Assembly: GCF_022664455.2 (NCBI RefSeq)
Contig: NZ_JAKRKC020000001.1
Location: 558,001-622,000 of the forward strand
Length of the DNA stretch: 64,000 nt
Direction of reading: 5' to 3'
Source of the DNA: Actinomadura luzonensis
Lineage (GTDB): Bacteria > Actinomycetota > Actinomycetes > Streptosporangiales > Streptosporangiaceae
Part shown: piece after piece, positions 35,981-44,761 of the stretch
How the letters are laid out: each line of letters starts with the position of its first letter
Numbering within the stretch: position 1 is the first letter of the stretch
Translations under genes and position numbers: made by a program
The notes under the pieces: generated by a model
What the model was told of the DNA's origin: nothing
Databases searched by the model: none
Seen by the model: the letters and a program-made list of their open reading frames with translations, nothing else

Positions 35981-36121
35981 TCGCCGCCGCCGGAGGGGTC
36001 CGGTCACCCGGCCCGGGCGGGTCATGCACCGGCAATGAATGTGCCCGAAGTCCGTTTTGTCATGCATTAGGCGCATAGCACCGGAAATCCACATCAAGAC
36101 GTATGTACGGGGGTGGTTGAA

Positions 36122-36643
36122 GTGTCGGACACGATGTCCACGCACGCCGCGGGGACCGGGCAGGCGACGGTGCCGCGCGCCCGCACGGAGAGCGGCGGCG
36201 CCTCGGGGAGCTCGCTCGTCACCGACAAGGGCACCACGAGCATCGACGACGGGGTCGTCGCGAAGATCGCCGGCCTGGCCGCGCGCGAGGTCTCCGGCGT
36301 GCACGCCATGGGCGGCGGCACGGCGCGGGCCCTCGGCAGCGTCCGCGGGCTCGTCGGCGGGGAGCGGAGCGTCGCGCAGGGCGTCTCGGTCGAGGTCGGC
36401 GAGCGGCAGGCCGCCGTGGACCTGGACCTGGTCGCCGAGTACGGGACCGCGATCCCGGACCTCGCGGCGGCCGTGCGCAAGAACGTGATCGGGGCCGTCG
36501 AGCGGATGTGCGGGCTGGAGGTCACCGAGGTCAACATCCGGGTGGACGACGTCCACCTGCCCGACCAGGACGGCGACCGGGACCGCGACCGCAACCGGGA
36601 CTCATCGGACGGGGCCGGCGAACCCGAGCCCAGGGTCCGATGA
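36122..36643 (+). CDS. Asp23/Gls24 family envelope stress protein
   Basis: A 173-aa protein from a GTG at 36122 (GTGTCGGACACG). The core GTTSIDDGVVAKIAGLAAREVSGVHAMGGG...VSVEVGERQAAVDLDLVAEYGTAIPDLAAAVRKNVIGAVERMCGLEVTEVNIRVDDVHL is a full Asp23 domain. The C-terminal tail is Asp/Arg-rich. In Firmicutes Asp23 is anchored to the membrane by AmaP and responds to cell-wall stress. First gene of a six-gene cassette, all linked by 4-nt overlaps. Confidence 0.92.
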   Translation: MSDTMSTHAAGTGQATVPRARTESGGASGSSLVTDKGTTSIDDGVVAKIAGLAAREVSGVHAMGGGTARALGSVRGLVGGERSVAQGVSVEVGERQAAVDLDLVAEYGTAIPDLAAAVRKNVIGAVERMCGLEVTEVNIRVDDVHLPDQDGDRDRDRNRDSSDGAGEPEPRVR

Positions 36644-36996
36644 CGACCGGGACGACCCGGGCGGCCGGCGAGGGGGCCGGCGAGGGGGCCGGGGCGGCGC
36701 GGGCCGCTGACGGCCGTGGCGAGGCGTGGCTCATCGCCGAGCGGGTGCGGGCCTGCGCCGGGGTCGCCGGGCTGTCCGGCGGGCCGTTCGGGACGGTGGC
36801 CACGTACCTGCCGGGAGAGCGGCTGACCGGCGTCTCCGCGGACGCCGGCACGGTGGAGATCGCCCTGGTGGCGCGCGCCGGCCGACCGCTGCCCGAGACC
36901 GCCGACGAGGTGCGGCGGGCCGTGGCCGACCTGGCCGGCGACCGCCCGGTCAACGTCCGCATCGACGACATCACCGACCTGGTGGAGGGATCATGA
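36640..36996 (+). CDS. Divergent Asp23-like protein
   Basis: A 118-aa protein; an Ala/Gly-rich N terminus (with a small tandem repeat GEGAGEGAG) and a core AWLIAERVRACAGVAGLSGGPFGTVATYLPGERLTGV...VEIALVARAGRPLPETADEVRRAVADLAGDRPVNVRIDDI. The spacing of strands and helices follows Asp23, but identity is low; this is inference. ATG overlaps the previous stop (ATGA). Confidence 0.75.
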   Translation: MTTGTTRAAGEGAGEGAGAARAADGRGEAWLIAERVRACAGVAGLSGGPFGTVATYLPGERLTGVSADAGTVEIALVARAGRPLPETADEVRRAVADLAGDRPVNVRIDDITDLVEGS

Positions 36997-37181
36997 ACAA
37001 CGTGCACTGGATGCCGGTGATCGGCATGGCCGCGGGGATCGTGCTCGGGCTGGCGGGGGCCTTCGGGGGGCTGGGGGCGTTCCTGCTGGTGCTGGTGCTC
37101 GGGGCGGTCGGGTTCGTGGTGGGGCGGCTGGCCGAGACCGGCGAGGTCAACCTGTCCGGGCTGTCGGTGAGGCGCAAGTGA
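36993..37181 (+). CDS. Small membrane protein (DUF2273-like)
   Basis: A 62-aa protein with two hydrophobic segments: MPVIGMAAGIVLGLAGAFGGLGAFLLVLVLGAVGFVVGRLAE. The Gly-rich helix pair and the ending GRLAETGEVNLSGL are typical of the DUF2273 proteins found with Asp23 genes. ATG overlaps the previous stop. Possibly part of the Asp23 membrane anchor. Confidence 0.85.
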   Translation: MNNVHWMPVIGMAAGIVLGLAGAFGGLGAFLLVLVLGAVGFVVGRLAETGEVNLSGLSVRRK

Positions 37182-37537
37182 CAGCCGCTCCCGGGCCCGC
37201 CCCCGCGCTGTCGCCCGTGGCGGCGGAGCGGCGCGGGCGGACCGAGGTCGCGGACCGGGTGGTCGTCAAGATCGCCTGCTGCGCCGCCGAGGAGGTGCCG
37301 GACGTGCGGGCCGTCCACGTCAAGGGGATGCCGTGGGAGCACGCCTCCGAGGCGCAGGTCCGCGGCGACCGGGCCACGGTCCGGATGAACGTCGCCGTCG
37401 CCTATCCGGCGCCGCTGCACGCCGTCGCCGCCAGGCTGCGGGAGCACGTGACCCGCAGGGTGGCGTACCAGACGGGGCTGACCGTGGACCGGCTGGACAT
37501 CAAGGTGACGGACCTGGAGAGCGAGGGCCGGCCATGA
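37178..37537 (+). CDS. Asp23/Gls24 family protein, second full copy
   Basis: A 119-aa Asp23-domain protein: RTEVADRVVVKIACCAAEEVPDVRAVHVKG...VRMNVAVAYPAPLHAVAARLREHVTRRVAYQTGLTVDRLDIKVTDL. GTG start overlaps the previous TGA (GTGA). A Cys pair (ACCAAEE) is unusual for the family. Confidence 0.88.
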   Translation: MTAAPGPAPALSPVAAERRGRTEVADRVVVKIACCAAEEVPDVRAVHVKGMPWEHASEAQVRGDRATVRMNVAVAYPAPLHAVAARLREHVTRRVAYQTGLTVDRLDIKVTDLESEGRP

Positions 37538-38259
37538 CCACCTCCGGACAGGACCCGAACGGCCCGACGGCGCGCGGGGCCACGACCTCGGGCAGCGCGC
37601 CGGCGGCCGGGCCGGATCCGACGTTGCCCAGCGGTCTGGACCCCGCCCTCGGCACGGCCTCCGCCGTCCCCGGACGTGGCCGCTCGCGTGGCCACGTCCA
37701 GGACCGGCGGGCGGAGCGGGCGGCGGTGCGGGCCTTCCGGCCGCGGCGGCGCGTCCCCGCCGTCCTCGTCGCCACCGTCCTCACCCTGCTCGGCCTGCTC
37801 GTCGCGGCCGAGACGATCTCCGCGCTGGTGGGACGGCCGCTGCGGCTGGTCCCCTACGACCGGATGCTCGCCGGGGCCTCGGCCACGCCGTGGGCGAACC
37901 CGTGGGTCCTGCTGGGCTCGGCGCTCGCCCTGCTGCTGGGGCTGGCCCTGCTGGCCGCCGCGCTCGTGCCGGGCCGGCCGCGCCTGCTGCCGGTCCGCAC
38001 CGGCGACCCCGACCTGGTCATGGGCCTGCGCCGCAAGAGCGTCACCCATGCCCTGGCGCACGCCGCCGAGCAGGTGCCGGGCGTGCACGAGGCCCGCGCG
38101 CGGATCAGGGGCCGCACGGTCGCGGTGACGCCGGTCACGTCCGGCTGGGACGGCGAGCGGTTCCGCGAGGGCGTCCGCGAGGCGGTGCTGACCCGGCTGG
38201 CGGAGCTGGACCTGGTGGAGCCGTACCGGGTGGCCGTCGAGGTGAAGGAGCGCAGATGA
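37534..38259 (+). CDS. Two-helix membrane protein with Asp23-like cytoplasmic tail (DUF6286-like)
   Basis: A 241-aa protein: disordered N terminus (1-65), basic RAFRPRRRVP, helix 1 (VLVATVLTLLGLLVAAETISAL), a short extracytoplasmic loop, helix 2 (VLLGSALALLLGLALLAAALV), then a C-terminal domain (MGLRRKSVTHALAHAAEQVPGVHEARARIRG...RLAELDLVEPYRVAVEVKERR) resembling Asp23. Layout as AmaP. ATGA overlap with the previous gene. Confidence 0.8.
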   Translation: MTTSGQDPNGPTARGATTSGSAPAAGPDPTLPSGLDPALGTASAVPGRGRSRGHVQDRRAERAAVRAFRPRRRVPAVLVATVLTLLGLLVAAETISALVGRPLRLVPYDRMLAGASATPWANPWVLLGSALALLLGLALLAAALVPGRPRLLPVRTGDPDLVMGLRRKSVTHALAHAAEQVPGVHEARARIRGRTVAVTPVTSGWDGERFREGVREAVLTRLAELDLVEPYRVAVEVKERR

Positions 38260-38834
38260 GCAGGCGGACCGGCCGGGTCAACCGGTGGGCGCTGGCGCTG
38301 ACCGGCCTGGTGCTGGCCGCGCTGGGCGGGACGGCGCTGGCGCGGGGGCTGGGCGCGTTCGGGCAGGATCCGCGCGCCCCGATCGTGAGCGGCGAGGTCC
38401 GGGCGTTCTTCGCCCGTGCGGGCTCGGGCATCTGGTGGGCGGTGGCGCTGGCGTCGATCGTCCTGGTCCTGCTGGCGCTGCGCTGGCTGTTCGCCCAGGG
38501 ACGCGGCGAGGTCCCGGGCGTGCTGCGGCTGGACGACGGCCCGGACGGCGTGACCGAGGTGTCGGCGGGCGGCGTGGCGCAGGCGGTGGCGGCCGACGTC
38601 GAGGCGAGCCCGGCGGTGCTGAGCGCGCACGCCGGGCTGGTGCGCTCGCGCGGCGGCCCCGAGGTGCGGCTCACCGTGGTCGCCGACGAGGCCGCGCCGA
38701 TGAGCGAGGTGGCCGGGCACCTGTCCGGGGTGGCCCTGCCGCACATGCGCGACGCGCTGGACCGGGATCAGGTCCCGGCGGTGGCCCGCGTTAGCCTGGA
38801 GCCCTCACCTGCGCCGCATCGGGTGGTGCACTAG
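38256..38834 (+). CDS. AmaP-like membrane anchor protein
   Basis: A 192-aa protein with helix 1 (WALALTGLVLAALGGTALARGL, about 11-32), helix 2 (WWAVALASIVLVLLALRWLFA, about 60-80) and a cytoplasmic domain (GGVAQAVAADVEASPAVLSAHAGLVRSRGGPEVRLTVVADE) similar to the alkaline-shock membrane anchor AmaP. ATGA overlap with the previous gene; last gene of the cassette. Confidence 0.82.
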   Translation: MSRRTGRVNRWALALTGLVLAALGGTALARGLGAFGQDPRAPIVSGEVRAFFARAGSGIWWAVALASIVLVLLALRWLFAQGRGEVPGVLRLDDGPDGVTEVSAGGVAQAVAADVEASPAVLSAHAGLVRSRGGPEVRLTVVADEAAPMSEVAGHLSGVALPHMRDALDRDQVPAVARVSLEPSPAPHRVVH

Positions 38835-38858
38835 AGGCGCTGACGAGAGGGGTTCCCG

Positions 38859-39242
38859 TTGTCCGTCGTGAAGATCAACGTGCTGACCGTGCCCGCCGAG
38901 ATGCGGGAGGAGCTCGAACGGCGCTTCTCCGGCCGGGCCGGGATGGTGGAGTCGGCCGACGGGTTCGAGTGGTTCGAGCTGCTGCGGCCGGTGGACGGGA
39001 CCGAGCGGTACCTGGTCTACACGCGCTGGCGCAGCGAAGAGGACTTCCAGAAGTGGCAGCAGAGCCAGGAGTTCGCGCGCGGCCACGCGCGGGCCGCCGC
39101 CGACGCCCAGCGCGCCCAGGGGCAGGGGCAGGGGCACGGTCAGGGCCACGGGCAGGGTCAGGGCCACGGGCACGGGCCCGCCGCGTCCGGGTCCGAGGTG
39201 TGGACGTTCGAGGTCGCCGAGAGCGCCGCCCCCAAGGCGTAG
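38859..39242 (+). CDS. MhuD-like haem-degrading monooxygenase with a His/Gln/Gly insert
   Basis: A 127-aa antibiotic-biosynthesis-monooxygenase fold. Asn7, Trp66 and His76 match the key residues Asn7, Trp66 and His75 of mycobacterial MhuD, which breaks haem to release iron. The protein differs by a low-complexity insert (residues 86-106) of G-Q-G-H units before the last strand (SEVWTFEVAE). The insert may bind metal or haem, or may be repeat drift. TTG start at 38859 after GAGAGGGG. Follows the Asp23 cassette by 24 nt. Confidence 0.82.
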   Translation: MSVVKINVLTVPAEMREELERRFSGRAGMVESADGFEWFELLRPVDGTERYLVYTRWRSEEDFQKWQQSQEFARGHARAAADAQRAQGQGQGHGQGHGQGQGHGHGPAASGSEVWTFEVAESAAPKA

Positions 39243-39349
39243 CGGCGGGCTTCGGGCCGCGCGTCAGCGGACCGTCAGCGCGTCCGAAGGGTCCGCGAGC
39301 AGAGTCGTCCCCGTAAGCGCTTCCCGCTCACGCGACAGGGGACGGACAG

Positions 39350-40519
39350 ATGACGACATATGCGGACCGCGGCTTCTTCGACCGGGCGCAGGCCGGCGCC
39401 CTGGAGCTGCCCAACCGGCTGGTGATGGCCCCCATGACCCGCAACCGGGCGGCCGAGGACGGCACCCCCGAGCCGATCATGGCGACGTACTACGCCCAGC
39501 GCGCGTCGGCGGGCCTGATCATCGCCGAGGCCACCACGCCGAACGCCGTCGGGCGCACGTACCCGAACATTCCCGCCCTGCACGAGCCCGCGCACGTGGC
39601 CGGGTGGCGGCGGGTCACCGGCGCGGTGGCGGCGGCGGGCGGCCGGATGTTCGTGCAGCTCCAGCACGGCGGCCGGGTCGGGCACCCGGACAACAGCGGG
39701 CTGACGCCGCTCGCGCCCTCGGCGGTCCCGCTGCCCGGCACGATCTACACGCCCGGCGGGCACCGGCCGGCGGTCGTCCCGCGGGCGATGACCGCCGGCG
39801 AGATCGACGCCACGGTGGCCGACTTCGCCGCCGCCGCCAGGAACGCGATCGAGGCCGGGTTCGCCGGGGTCGAGGTGCACGCCGCCAACGGCTACCTGCT
39901 GCACCAGTTCCTGGCCGGGAACACCAACCGCCGCACCGATGCCTACGGCGGCTCGGTGGCCGGGCGCATCCGCTTCCCCGTGGAGGTGGTGCGCGCGGTG
40001 GCGGAGGCCATCGGGCCCGAGCGGGTGGGGGTGCGCCTCGCGCCGGGCGTCACCGTCAACGGCATCGCCGAGGACGACACCGACGCGCTGTACCCGGCGC
40101 TGGTGGCGGCGCTGCGGCCGATCGGGCCCGCGTACCTGCACGTCGTCTTCGCCGACCCCGGGCAGGAGCTCTTCCACCGCATCCGCGCGGACTGGCCGGG
40201 GACGCTCATCGCCAACCCCGCCCTGCCCTGGCCGTCCCCGTTCCCGGCGGACGGCGGGCGAGCGGCGGGCGAGCGCCTGCTGGCCGCGGGCGCCGACCTG
40301 GTCGCCCTGGGCCGCGCCTTCCTCGCCAACCCCGACCTGGTCGAACGGTTCCGGACCGGCGCGCCGCTGAACCCGATCAGGGACACCGGCTGGATGTACG
40401 CGGGCGGCCCCGACGGCTACACCGACTACCCCACCCTCCACCCGTCCTCACCTCAGCCCTCGTCGCAGCCTTCTGCGCAGGCCGAGGGGCGGCTCGTGCC
40501 CGCGGCGGCGGCCTGCTGA
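39350..40519 (+). CDS. Old yellow enzyme-type alkene reductase
   Basis: A 389-aa FMN oxidoreductase of the NemA/OYE class reducing activated C=C bonds. Motifs: LPNRLVMAPMTRNRA, MFVQLQHGGRVGHPDN, VEVHAANGYLLHQFL (His/Asn pair that binds the substrate), DAYGGSVAGRIRFPVEVV and FLANPDLVERFRTGAPLN. The Ser/Pro/Ala-rich last 25 residues run past the usual family end and overlap the convergent regulator gene by 67 nt. Start at 39350; physiological substrate unknown. Confidence 0.93.
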   Translation: MTTYADRGFFDRAQAGALELPNRLVMAPMTRNRAAEDGTPEPIMATYYAQRASAGLIIAEATTPNAVGRTYPNIPALHEPAHVAGWRRVTGAVAAAGGRMFVQLQHGGRVGHPDNSGLTPLAPSAVPLPGTIYTPGGHRPAVVPRAMTAGEIDATVADFAAAARNAIEAGFAGVEVHAANGYLLHQFLAGNTNRRTDAYGGSVAGRIRFPVEVVRAVAEAIGPERVGVRLAPGVTVNGIAEDDTDALYPALVAALRPIGPAYLHVVFADPGQELFHRIRADWPGTLIANPALPWPSPFPADGGRAAGERLLAAGADLVALGRAFLANPDLVERFRTGAPLNPIRDTGWMYAGGPDGYTDYPTLHPSSPQPSSQPSAQAEGRLVPAAAAC

Positions 40520-43500
40520 GCGGCGACCCGGGCCGTCTCCCCGGGCGTCAGGGCCGCGCCCTGCCGGAACGCCTCAGCGAAGGCGGCCGCCCCGAGCACC
40601 TCCGTCGCGGACGCCGTCACGCGGTCCACGTCGCCGCGCTCGGCGGGCGGCAGCGGGGCCGACACGCCGCGGCGGGCCGCGTCCGCCGCGCCGAGCAGCA
40701 GGGCGGCGCGCCGCGCCCCCTCCACGTCACCGGCGAGGGCCGCCGCCCCCGCCAGGCCCTCCAGGGACAGCGCCATCGCCCGCGGCTCCCCCAGCTTCGC
40801 CGCCAGCTCCCGGCCGAGCCCGTGGTGGGCCGCCGCGAGAGCGGCCTCGCCGCGCAGCTCGGCGACGAAGCCCAGCTCGGCGTGGAGCAGGTGCCGGCCC
40901 GCCAGGGACGACACCCGGGCGGCGTGGATGCGCTGGAGCCGGGCCTCGGCCGCGTCGAGCTCCCCGGAGCGGCGGTCGCCGAGCGCGAGGCCCATCTCGG
41001 CGTGCACCTCGCCGTACAGGTGGCCCTGCCCGGCGGCCAGCCGCAGGGCCCGGCCGTGCAGCTCGCGCGCCCGGTCCCAGTCGCGTTCGAGCAGCGCCAG
41101 CCGTCCGAGGCCGGACAGGCGCGCCGACACCTCCGTCTCCAGCCCCAGCTCGGAGGCGATGCCCAGCCCCTCGCGCTGCGCCCGCGCCGCCTCGGCGTAG
41201 TCGCCCTGCACCTCGGCGAGCGCGGCCAGTGGGGGCACGGTCTGCAGCTCGCCCCAGCGGTCGCCCAGCTTGCGGAAGAGCGCGGCGCTCCGCAGCCCGT
41301 CCCGCTCGACGGCGGCGAGATCGCCGCCGAGCAGCGCGGTCATGGCGCGGAGCGCGAGCGCGGCGGCGACGCCCCACCGGTCGTCCGCGGCGGTGGCGAG
41401 GGCGAGGGCGCGCTCGCCGGTCCGTTCCGCCTCGCCGGGCTCACCCGCGTGGAACAGCCCGTACGCGTACAGCCACACGGCCCGCCCGCGCCGGACGGGA
41501 TCGGCGATGGCGGCCTCCGGGCAGTCGCCGCCGCCGGACCGGTCCCCGGTGAGCAGCGCGAACGCGTTCCGCAGCACCCGGGCCTCGGCGGCGTCCCGCG
41601 CGGTCGCCGGCACCTCCTCAAGGGCCCGCCGTCCCTCGTGCAACCGGCCCCGCAGCAGCCACCACCAGGCGAGCGCGACCGCCAGCCGCGCCACCTCGTC
41701 CCCGTCCGCCGCGCCGCCGGCGGCCGCACCGGAGGCGGCGTCGGGAGTGCGGGCGGCGTGCAGGTTGGCGGCCTCGGCGTCCAGGCGGCGCAGCCACTCG
41801 CGCTGCGCCGGCCCCCTGAGCAGGGGCTCGGCCCGCTCGGCCAGCGCCAGGTAGTGGCGGCGGTGCCGGGCGCGCACGGCGGCCGGGTCCTCGGCCTCCG
41901 CCAGCCGCTCCAGCGCGTACGCCCGCACCGACTCCAGCAGCCGGTACCTGGGCCCCTCGGCCACGGCCACCAGGGACCGGTCGACCAGCCGGGTCAGCAG
42001 GTCGAGAACGTCGTCCCGGCCCACCTCGCCCCCGGCGCAGACCGCCTCGGCGGCGGCCAGGTCGCAGCCGTCGGCGTGCACCGCCAGCCGCCGCAGCACG
42101 GCCCGCTCCGGCGCGCCGAGCAGCTCCCAGCTCCAGTCGATCATCGCGCGCAACGTCCGCTGCCGGGCCGGGGCTCCCCTGCGGCCCTGGGTGAGCAGCC
42201 GGAACCGGTCGGTCAGCCGGGCGGCCAGCTCCCGCACCCCGAGGACGCGGACCCTGGCCGCCGCCAGTTCGAGCGCGAGCGGGAGGCCGTCCAGGCGGCG
42301 GCAGATCTCCGTCACGGCCTCGCGGGTGGCCTCGTCCAGGACGAACCCCGGGGCGGAGGCGGTGGCGCGCTCGGCGAACAACGCCACCGCGTCGTCGTCC
42401 CGCAGCGGCTCGACCAGGTACACCGTCTCGCCGGGCAGGGCCAGCGGCTCCTGGCTGGTGACGAGGACGCGCAGGCCGGGGGCGGCGCGCAGGAGCAGGC
42501 CGGTCAGCTCGGCGGCCGGTTCGACGACGTGCTCGCAGTTGTCCAGGACGAGCAGCGCCCGCCGCCCCCGCAGGGCCGCCGCGAGCCGGGCCGCCGCGTC
42601 GTCCCCGGGCGCGGGGTGGGCGTCGTCGCGCAGGCCGAGGGCGGCGGCCACGAGCCGGGCCAGGCCGGCGACGTCGCCCGCGCGGTCGCCGGCCAGCTCC
42701 ACCAGCCACACGCCGTCCAGGCCGGCCCCGGCCCCGGCCCCGGACAGGCGGGCGGCGCACTCCAGTGCCAGGCGGGTCTTGCCGACGCCGCCGGTGCCGG
42801 CGAGCGTGACCAGGCGGCTGGTCCCGAGCAGCCGGACGACCTCCGCCGCGGCCTCGTCCCTGCCGATCAGCGGGGTGAGCGCGGCGGCCAGCCCTCCGGC
42901 CCCGCGCACGTCGGGGGCGGGGGCCGTGACGGACGCCCCGAGGAAGGAGTCCCGCGCCTCCGCCAACGCCCCCAGCGTGGGCTGCCGGCCTGCCCCGTTG
43001 GGCGAAGGTCCTTGAGCGGGCGCGGTGGGCCCAGGCCCTTGAGCTGGGGCTGGGGCTGGGAGGCCGTCCGCCCGGGTCGGCCCGGCGAGCGAGGGCGCCT
43101 CAGCAGGCCCGGCGAGCGAGGGCCCCCAGGCGGGCCCGGTGGACGCGGGCGGCTGAGCGGCCCCGGTGGGGGCGGGCGGGTGGGCGGCGGTGGTCAGAGC
43201 GGGTGGTGGGGTGGGGGGCGTGACGGGGAGGGGCGGGGTGGTGAGGGTGGGGTCGTGGCGGAGGACGGACCCGTGGAGGGCGGTCAGTTCCGGGCCGGGG
43301 TCGATGCCCAGCTCCTCGGCCAGCAGCTCCCGCAGCTCCCGGTACGACTCCAGCGCCTCGCTCTGCCGCCCGGCCGCGTACAGCGCGCGCATCTGGACGG
43401 CGCGCAGCCGTTCCCGCAGCGGGTGCCGGCTGACCAGGCCGGCGAGCTCCCCGGCCAGCGAGGCGTGGTCCCCGGCCGCCAGCCGGGCCTCGGCCCGTTC

Positions 43501-44019
43501 CTCCAGGACGGTCAGCCGCTGCTCCTCCAGCCGCCGCACGGCGGCCCGGGCGAACTCCTCGTCGGCGAAGTCCGCGTACGCGGGCCCGCGCCACAGCCCC
43601 AGCGCCTCCGTCAGCAACGCGACCCGCTCCCGCGGGTCCCCGGCCCGCCGCGCCTGGGCGGCCAGCCGCTCGAAGTCGGCGGCGTCCACGCTGTCGAAGT
43701 CCACGCTGTCGAAGGAGCCGCGCACGGGGCCGGCGGAGCCGGCGAGGTCGAGGCGCAGGCGGTAGCCGGCGGGCTGGCGCACCACGCGGTCCCGGCCGAG
43801 CGCGCGCCGGAGCTGCGAGACCTTGGCCTGCAGGGCGTTGGCGGGGTTGCCGGGCAGGGCGTCGCCCCACAGGTCGTCCACCAGCCGGTCGGCGGGCACC
43901 GGCCGGCCCTCGTGCGTCAGCAGGTCGGCCAGCAGCGCCCGGACCTTGGCCTCGGGCACCCTGATCTCCCGCCCGTCGCCGTCCCACACCGTGACGGGAC
44001 CGAGCACGCCGAACCGCAT
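40453..44019 (-). CDS. BTAD-NB-ARC-TPR transcriptional regulator (AfsR/SARP-like)
   Basis: A 1188-aa regulator. Domains: OmpR-type winged helix (1-95, MRFGVLGPVTVWDGDGREI), bacterial transcriptional activation domain (about 100-260), a Pro/Ala-rich linker, a STAND/NB-ARC ATPase (Walker A LAGTGGVGKTRLAL near 405, LVLDNCEHV), and C-terminal helical repeats. It resembles AfsR-type activators that often control secondary metabolism. An in-frame 15-bp duplication gives FDSVDFDSVD. It starts 4 nt after the HD-domain gene, so they are one operon. No biosynthetic cluster is in view. Confidence 0.9.
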   Translation of the reverse strand: MRFGVLGPVTVWDGDGREIRVPEAKVRALLADLLTHEGRPVPADRLVDDLWGDALPGNPANALQAKVSQLRRALGRDRVVRQPAGYRLRLDLAGSAGPVRGSFDSVDFDSVDAADFERLAAQARRAGDPRERVALLTEALGLWRGPAYADFADEEFARAAVRRLEEQRLTVLEERAEARLAAGDHASLAGELAGLVSRHPLRERLRAVQMRALYAAGRQSEALESYRELRELLAEELGIDPGPELTALHGSVLRHDPTLTTPPLPVTPPTPPPALTTAAHPPAPTGAAQPPASTGPAWGPSLAGPAEAPSLAGPTRADGLPAPAPAQGPGPTAPAQGPSPNGAGRQPTLGALAEARDSFLGASVTAPAPDVRGAGGLAAALTPLIGRDEAAAEVVRLLGTSRLVTLAGTGGVGKTRLALECAARLSGAGAGAGLDGVWLVELAGDRAGDVAGLARLVAAALGLRDDAHPAPGDDAAARLAAALRGRRALLVLDNCEHVVEPAAELTGLLLRAAPGLRVLVTSQEPLALPGETVYLVEPLRDDDAVALFAERATASAPGFVLDEATREAVTEICRRLDGLPLALELAAARVRVLGVRELAARLTDRFRLLTQGRRGAPARQRTLRAMIDWSWELLGAPERAVLRRLAVHADGCDLAAAEAVCAGGEVGRDDVLDLLTRLVDRSLVAVAEGPRYRLLESVRAYALERLAEAEDPAAVRARHRRHYLALAERAEPLLRGPAQREWLRRLDAEAANLHAARTPDAASGAAAGGAADGDEVARLAVALAWWWLLRGRLHEGRRALEEVPATARDAAEARVLRNAFALLTGDRSGGGDCPEAAIADPVRRGRAVWLYAYGLFHAGEPGEAERTGERALALATAADDRWGVAAALALRAMTALLGGDLAAVERDGLRSAALFRKLGDRWGELQTVPPLAALAEVQGDYAEAARAQREGLGIASELGLETEVSARLSGLGRLALLERDWDRARELHGRALRLAAGQGHLYGEVHAEMGLALGDRRSGELDAAEARLQRIHAARVSSLAGRHLLHAELGFVAELRGEAALAAAHHGLGRELAAKLGEPRAMALSLEGLAGAAALAGDVEGARRAALLLGAADAARRGVSAPLPPAERGDVDRVTASATEVLGAAAFAEAFRQGAALTPGETARVAAQQAAAAGTSRPSACAEGCDEG

Positions 44020-44023
44020 CGGG

Positions 44024-44632
44024 TCAGGCGTCCAGCGGGTTGCGCGAGATCCGGTCCGCGGCTCCGGCCCGCACGAACCGCGCGGCGGCGCTGCCCGGCT
44101 TGCGCGCGCCCTGCTCGGACAGGCACACGGTGAACTCCTTGGGGAGGTCGAGCCGCGGGTAGCGCTCCAGCACCTCGCGGCGCACGCCGGCGGGCAGCTC
44201 GTCGACGCGCCGGCCGGAGATGTCCATGCCGGTGGACAGCTCCAGCAGGTGCCCCTCGGGGTCCTCCTCCAGCGGCACCTCGTCCCACATGTGCCGGACG
44301 ATCACCTCGGCGGCGCGGTCGCGCCGCTCCGGAGACCAGCCGGCCCCGGCGCAGAAGGCCCAGGCGACGTGCCCGCCGGCCTCCTCGAACGGCACCGTGT
44401 GGCTGTCGAACTCGGCCGTCAGCCCGAGGTCGTGCAGCAGGGCGGCGACGTACAGCAGCTCCGCGTCGAAGTCGATGCCGTGGTCCTGCGCGTACGCGGC
44501 GGCCCACAGGTAGGCGCGGACGCAGTGGTTCAGCAGCGACGGCGAGTGGTAGCGGGCGGCCACCTCGAACGCGCCACGGCAGGCGGGCGTGTCGGGGATC
44601 ACCAGATCGTCGAAAGTCACGTGTCCCAGCAT
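44024..44632 (-). CDS. HD-domain phosphohydrolase-like protein
   Basis: A 202-aa protein with a metal-binding HD pattern: His36 (NHCVRAY), His67-Asp68 (ALLHDLGLT), then VIVRHMWDE. Overall it resembles the cyanamide-hydratase-like HD family. GTG at 44620 is an alternative start. It is 4 nt upstream of the BTAD regulator gene, suggesting that its product makes or removes a signal for the regulator; that is inference. Confidence 0.85.
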   Translation of the reverse strand: MLGHVTFDDLVIPDTPACRGAFEVAARYHSPSLLNHCVRAYLWAAAYAQDHGIDFDAELLYVAALLHDLGLTAEFDSHTVPFEEAGGHVAWAFCAGAGWSPERRDRAAEVIVRHMWDEVPLEEDPEGHLLELSTGMDISGRRVDELPAGVRREVLERYPRLDLPKEFTVCLSEQGARKPGSAAARFVRAGAADRISRNPLDA

Positions 44633-44761
44633 GTCGCAGGATGTCCGGCCGCGCGCCCCCGGGGCGTCCGGCGGTTAACGAATCGGGCACTCGGCTTGAC
44701 CGGATGATCGCGGGTCCGAAAGCATGTCCCACCTCCACTTTTCGTCCCGGAAGGAACTGGC

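Noticed and set aside
39604..44133. 1509-codon open frame on the plus strand opposite the BTAD regulator
   Set aside because: Gly/Arg/Pro-rich translation with no domain; it is the antisense of a convincing multi-domain gene, a common effect of very high GC.
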